Assembly (NCBI GenBank): GCA_036405815.1
Contig: DASWWX010000025.1
Location: 62,001 to 126,000 of the forward strand
Direction: 5' to 3'
DNA from: Solimonas sp036405815
GTDB lineage: Bacteria; Pseudomonadota; Gammaproteobacteria; Nevskiales; Nevskiaceae
DNA: 64,000 bases
Below are positions 62,566-64,000 of the stretch, piece by piece. The position numbers were made by a program, and so were the translations under genes. The first letter of the stretch is position 1. Each line of letters opens with the position of its first letter. Below the pieces are notes generated by a model that saw only the letters and a list, made by a program, of their open reading frames with translations, ran no database searches and had not been told where the DNA came from.

Positions 62566-63381
62566 TCAGCGCGAGATGTTCATGCCGTAGAAGATCTCGC
62601 TGATCTCGTGGTTGACGTTCTCGCGGATCTTCTTGGCATCGCGCGGCGGCAGCTCGGAGACACCCTCGCCGAACAGGTAGGTGTCGAGATCCAGTTCCTT
62701 CAGTCGCATCTTCGTGTGGAAGATGAATTCCTGATACACGTTGACGTCGATCATCTGATAGCGGTTCCGGATGTCCGCATTCAGGAAGTCCTGGATCGAC
62801 TCGACGCTGTGGTCGATGAAGTGCTTGGCACCGCGCACGTTGCGGGTGAAGCCGCGCACTCGGTAGTCCATCACGACGATGTCCGACTCGAAGGACTTGA
62901 TCAGGTAGTTCAAGGCCTTCAGCGGCGAGATCTTGCCGCAGGTCGAAACGTCGATATCGGCACGGAACGTCGAGATGCCGTTGTCCGGATGCGTTTCCGG
63001 ATAGGTGTGCACGGTGATGTGCGACTTGTCGAGGTGCGCGACCACCGATTCCTTGTCGCCCTTCTTCTTGCCGGGCGTCGGCAGGCCGTCGAGATGGCCT
63101 TCGGAGATCAGCATCGTCACCGAGGCACCCTGCGGATCGTAGTCCTGGCGCGCGACGTTGAGGATGTTGGCGCCGATGATGTGCGCGACTTCCGTGAGGA
63201 TGTCGGTCAGGCGCTCGGCGTTGTAGGCCTCGTCGATGTACTCGATGTATTCCTGCTGATGCTGCTTGGAGCGCGCGTAGCAGATGTCGTAGATGTTGAA
63301 CGACAGCGACTTCGTCAGGTTGTTGAAACCCAGCAGCTTGAGCTTGGGATTATCGGTCCGTTTCGGCTTGGCTTTGGCCAA
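62566..63381 (-). CDS. speD: S-adenosylmethionine decarboxylase proenzyme, class 1A
   Basis: 271 residues, close to E. coli SpeD (264): KLKLLGFNNLTKSLSFNIYD, ANILNVARQDYDPQGASV, the self-cleavage site VAHLDKSHITVHTYPE (Ser becomes the pyruvoyl group), FRADIDVSTCGKISPLKAL and DYRVRGFTRNVRG. It supplies decarboxylated SAM for spermidine. The start is TTG at 63381 with GGAG eight bases upstream; no ATG is near. Monocistronic; a CATAAT box about 85 bases upstream may be its -10. Confidence 0.96.
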   Translation of the reverse strand: MAKAKPKRTDNPKLKLLGFNNLTKSLSFNIYDICYARSKQHQQEYIEYIDEAYNAERLTDILTEVAHIIGANILNVARQDYDPQGASVTMLISEGHLDGLPTPGKKKGDKESVVAHLDKSHITVHTYPETHPDNGISTFRADIDVSTCGKISPLKALNYLIKSFESDIVVMDYRVRGFTRNVRGAKHFIDHSVESIQDFLNADIRNRYQMIDVNVYQEFIFHTKMRLKELDLDTYLFGEGVSELPPRDAKKIRENVNHEISEIFYGMNISR

Positions 63382-63513
63382 TGCGGTGCTCCGGTAGAGG
63401 CCTTGCGCCGGGCCGCAACAGATCCCGGATGCGAGCCCCACCCCGGGACCCGCTGTTTTGGGCGCGGATTATGCGGCAATTCGACGACAGTCGTGTGAAC
63501 GCCCGATCGACGG

Positions 63514-63936
63514 TCAGGCCAGCTCGCGCAGCTCGTAGCTGTGCCGGATCGCCACGCCGCCGCGACCGAGCATGATCGACGCCGAGCAGTATTTTTCCGC
63601 CGAGAGCTCCACTGCGCGCTTGACGTGGTTCTCGGCCAGATCGCGACCGACGACGACGAACTTCATGCGGATTTCGGTGAACACCTTGGGCTCGGTCTCG
63701 GCACGGTCGGCCTCGAGTTCCACCCAACAATCGACCACCGCCTGACGCGACTTACGCAGGATCAGCACCACATCGACCGCCGAGCAGGCGCCCACGCCCA
63801 TCAGCAGCAGTTCCATCGGTCGCGGGCCGAGGTTGCGACCGCCGATCTCCGGCGGACCATCGGCGACGATGGCGTGACCGCTGCCGCTTTCGGCGATGAA
63901 GGTGGCACCTTCGGTCCATTTCACGCGTGCTTTCAA
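63514..63936 (-). CDS. OsmC/Ohr-family protein (YhfA-like)
   Basis: 140 residues: a single OsmC fold with the two reactive Cys in MGVGACSAVDVV and EKYCSASIML. The YhfA-like subgroup (ELLLMGVGACSAVDV) has peroxidase or unknown activity. TTG at 63936 is the start, with GGAGG five bases before it. The stop is 132 bases upstream of speD in the same direction. Not essential; role in organic-hydroperoxide defence is by family only. Confidence 0.9.
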   Translation of the reverse strand: MKARVKWTEGATFIAESGSGHAIVADGPPEIGGRNLGPRPMELLLMGVGACSAVDVVLILRKSRQAVVDCWVELEADRAETEPKVFTEIRMKFVVVGRDLAENHVKRAVELSAEKYCSASIMLGRGGVAIRHSYELRELA

Positions 63937-64000
63937 AACCGCCTCCGGCTGCTGACTGCGAGTTAATGCTATTTTGCGGCCAATCAGTGCGTTGGGCCAA

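Overview
The window is a GC-rich chromosomal segment of a gammaproteobacterium. The evidence is its set of proteobacterial housekeeping genes in familiar orders: rluD/bamD, pilS-pilR, sucCD, petABC-sspAB, gmhA-yraN-lpoA/rsmI, holA-proA-nadD-rsfS-rlmH, coq7 and speD. LpoA and the SspA/SspB pair point to Gammaproteobacteria, and the many DUF1302/DUF1329-type genes fit an environmental, lipid-using lineage (Nevskiales/Solimonas-like is my guess; genus cannot be read from this sequence). No rRNA, tRNA, CRISPR array, transposase or phage gene was seen, and no gene-free stretch exceeds 300 bases.

Region 1 (1-15 kb) is accessory metabolism. A type I polyketide synthase of the hglE/PfaA kind runs in from the left edge (KS-AT-DH with a C-terminal phosphopantetheinyl transferase, no ACP domain). 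It is followed by an AlkP-superfamily hydrolase, a hexapeptide acyltransferase and a free-standing ACP, then two tandem SAM methyltransferases, an alpha/beta hydrolase, a double-domain family III CoA transferase, a secreted esterase, a spermidine-synthase-like protein and an SDR. The first genes plausibly make and tailor a lipid-like polyketide.

Region 2 (14.9-21 kb, minus strand) is the most unusual locus. It is a tight operon of a TolC-type outer-membrane factor, a fusion of a PqqD/RRE-like domain with a catalytically dead M50-like membrane domain and an HlyD adaptor, a beta-propeller protein, and a sulfotransferase. I read it as a candidate export and sulfation system, functionally reminiscent of but not homologous in layout to the Xanthomonas rax genes.

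Region 3 (21.3-28.7 kb, minus strand) is a DUF1302-DUF1329-YCF48-MMPL operon, probably an envelope system for hydrophobic compounds.

Region 4 (29-45 kb) is core: pgeF-rluD opposite bamD, nadE, sucCD, pilSR, a GAF/histidine kinase/NarL-type regulator trio, the cytochrome bc1 operon and sspAB. Between sspB and gmhA (45.3-48.3 kb) small accessory genes are inserted (DUF2798, GFA, an unknown, DUF2200, a GlcD-type FAD oxidase) where dolP is expected.

Region 5 (48.3-64 kb) is again mostly core: gmhA, yraN, a short lpoA, rsmI, a DUF885 metallohydrolase, a GDYXXLXY/DUF2157 membrane pair, an MFS-PlsC fusion, an unknown exported protein, the holA-proA-nadD-rsfS-rlmH operon (RsfS carries a long Lys/Ala-rich tail), coq7, speD and an OsmC-family gene.
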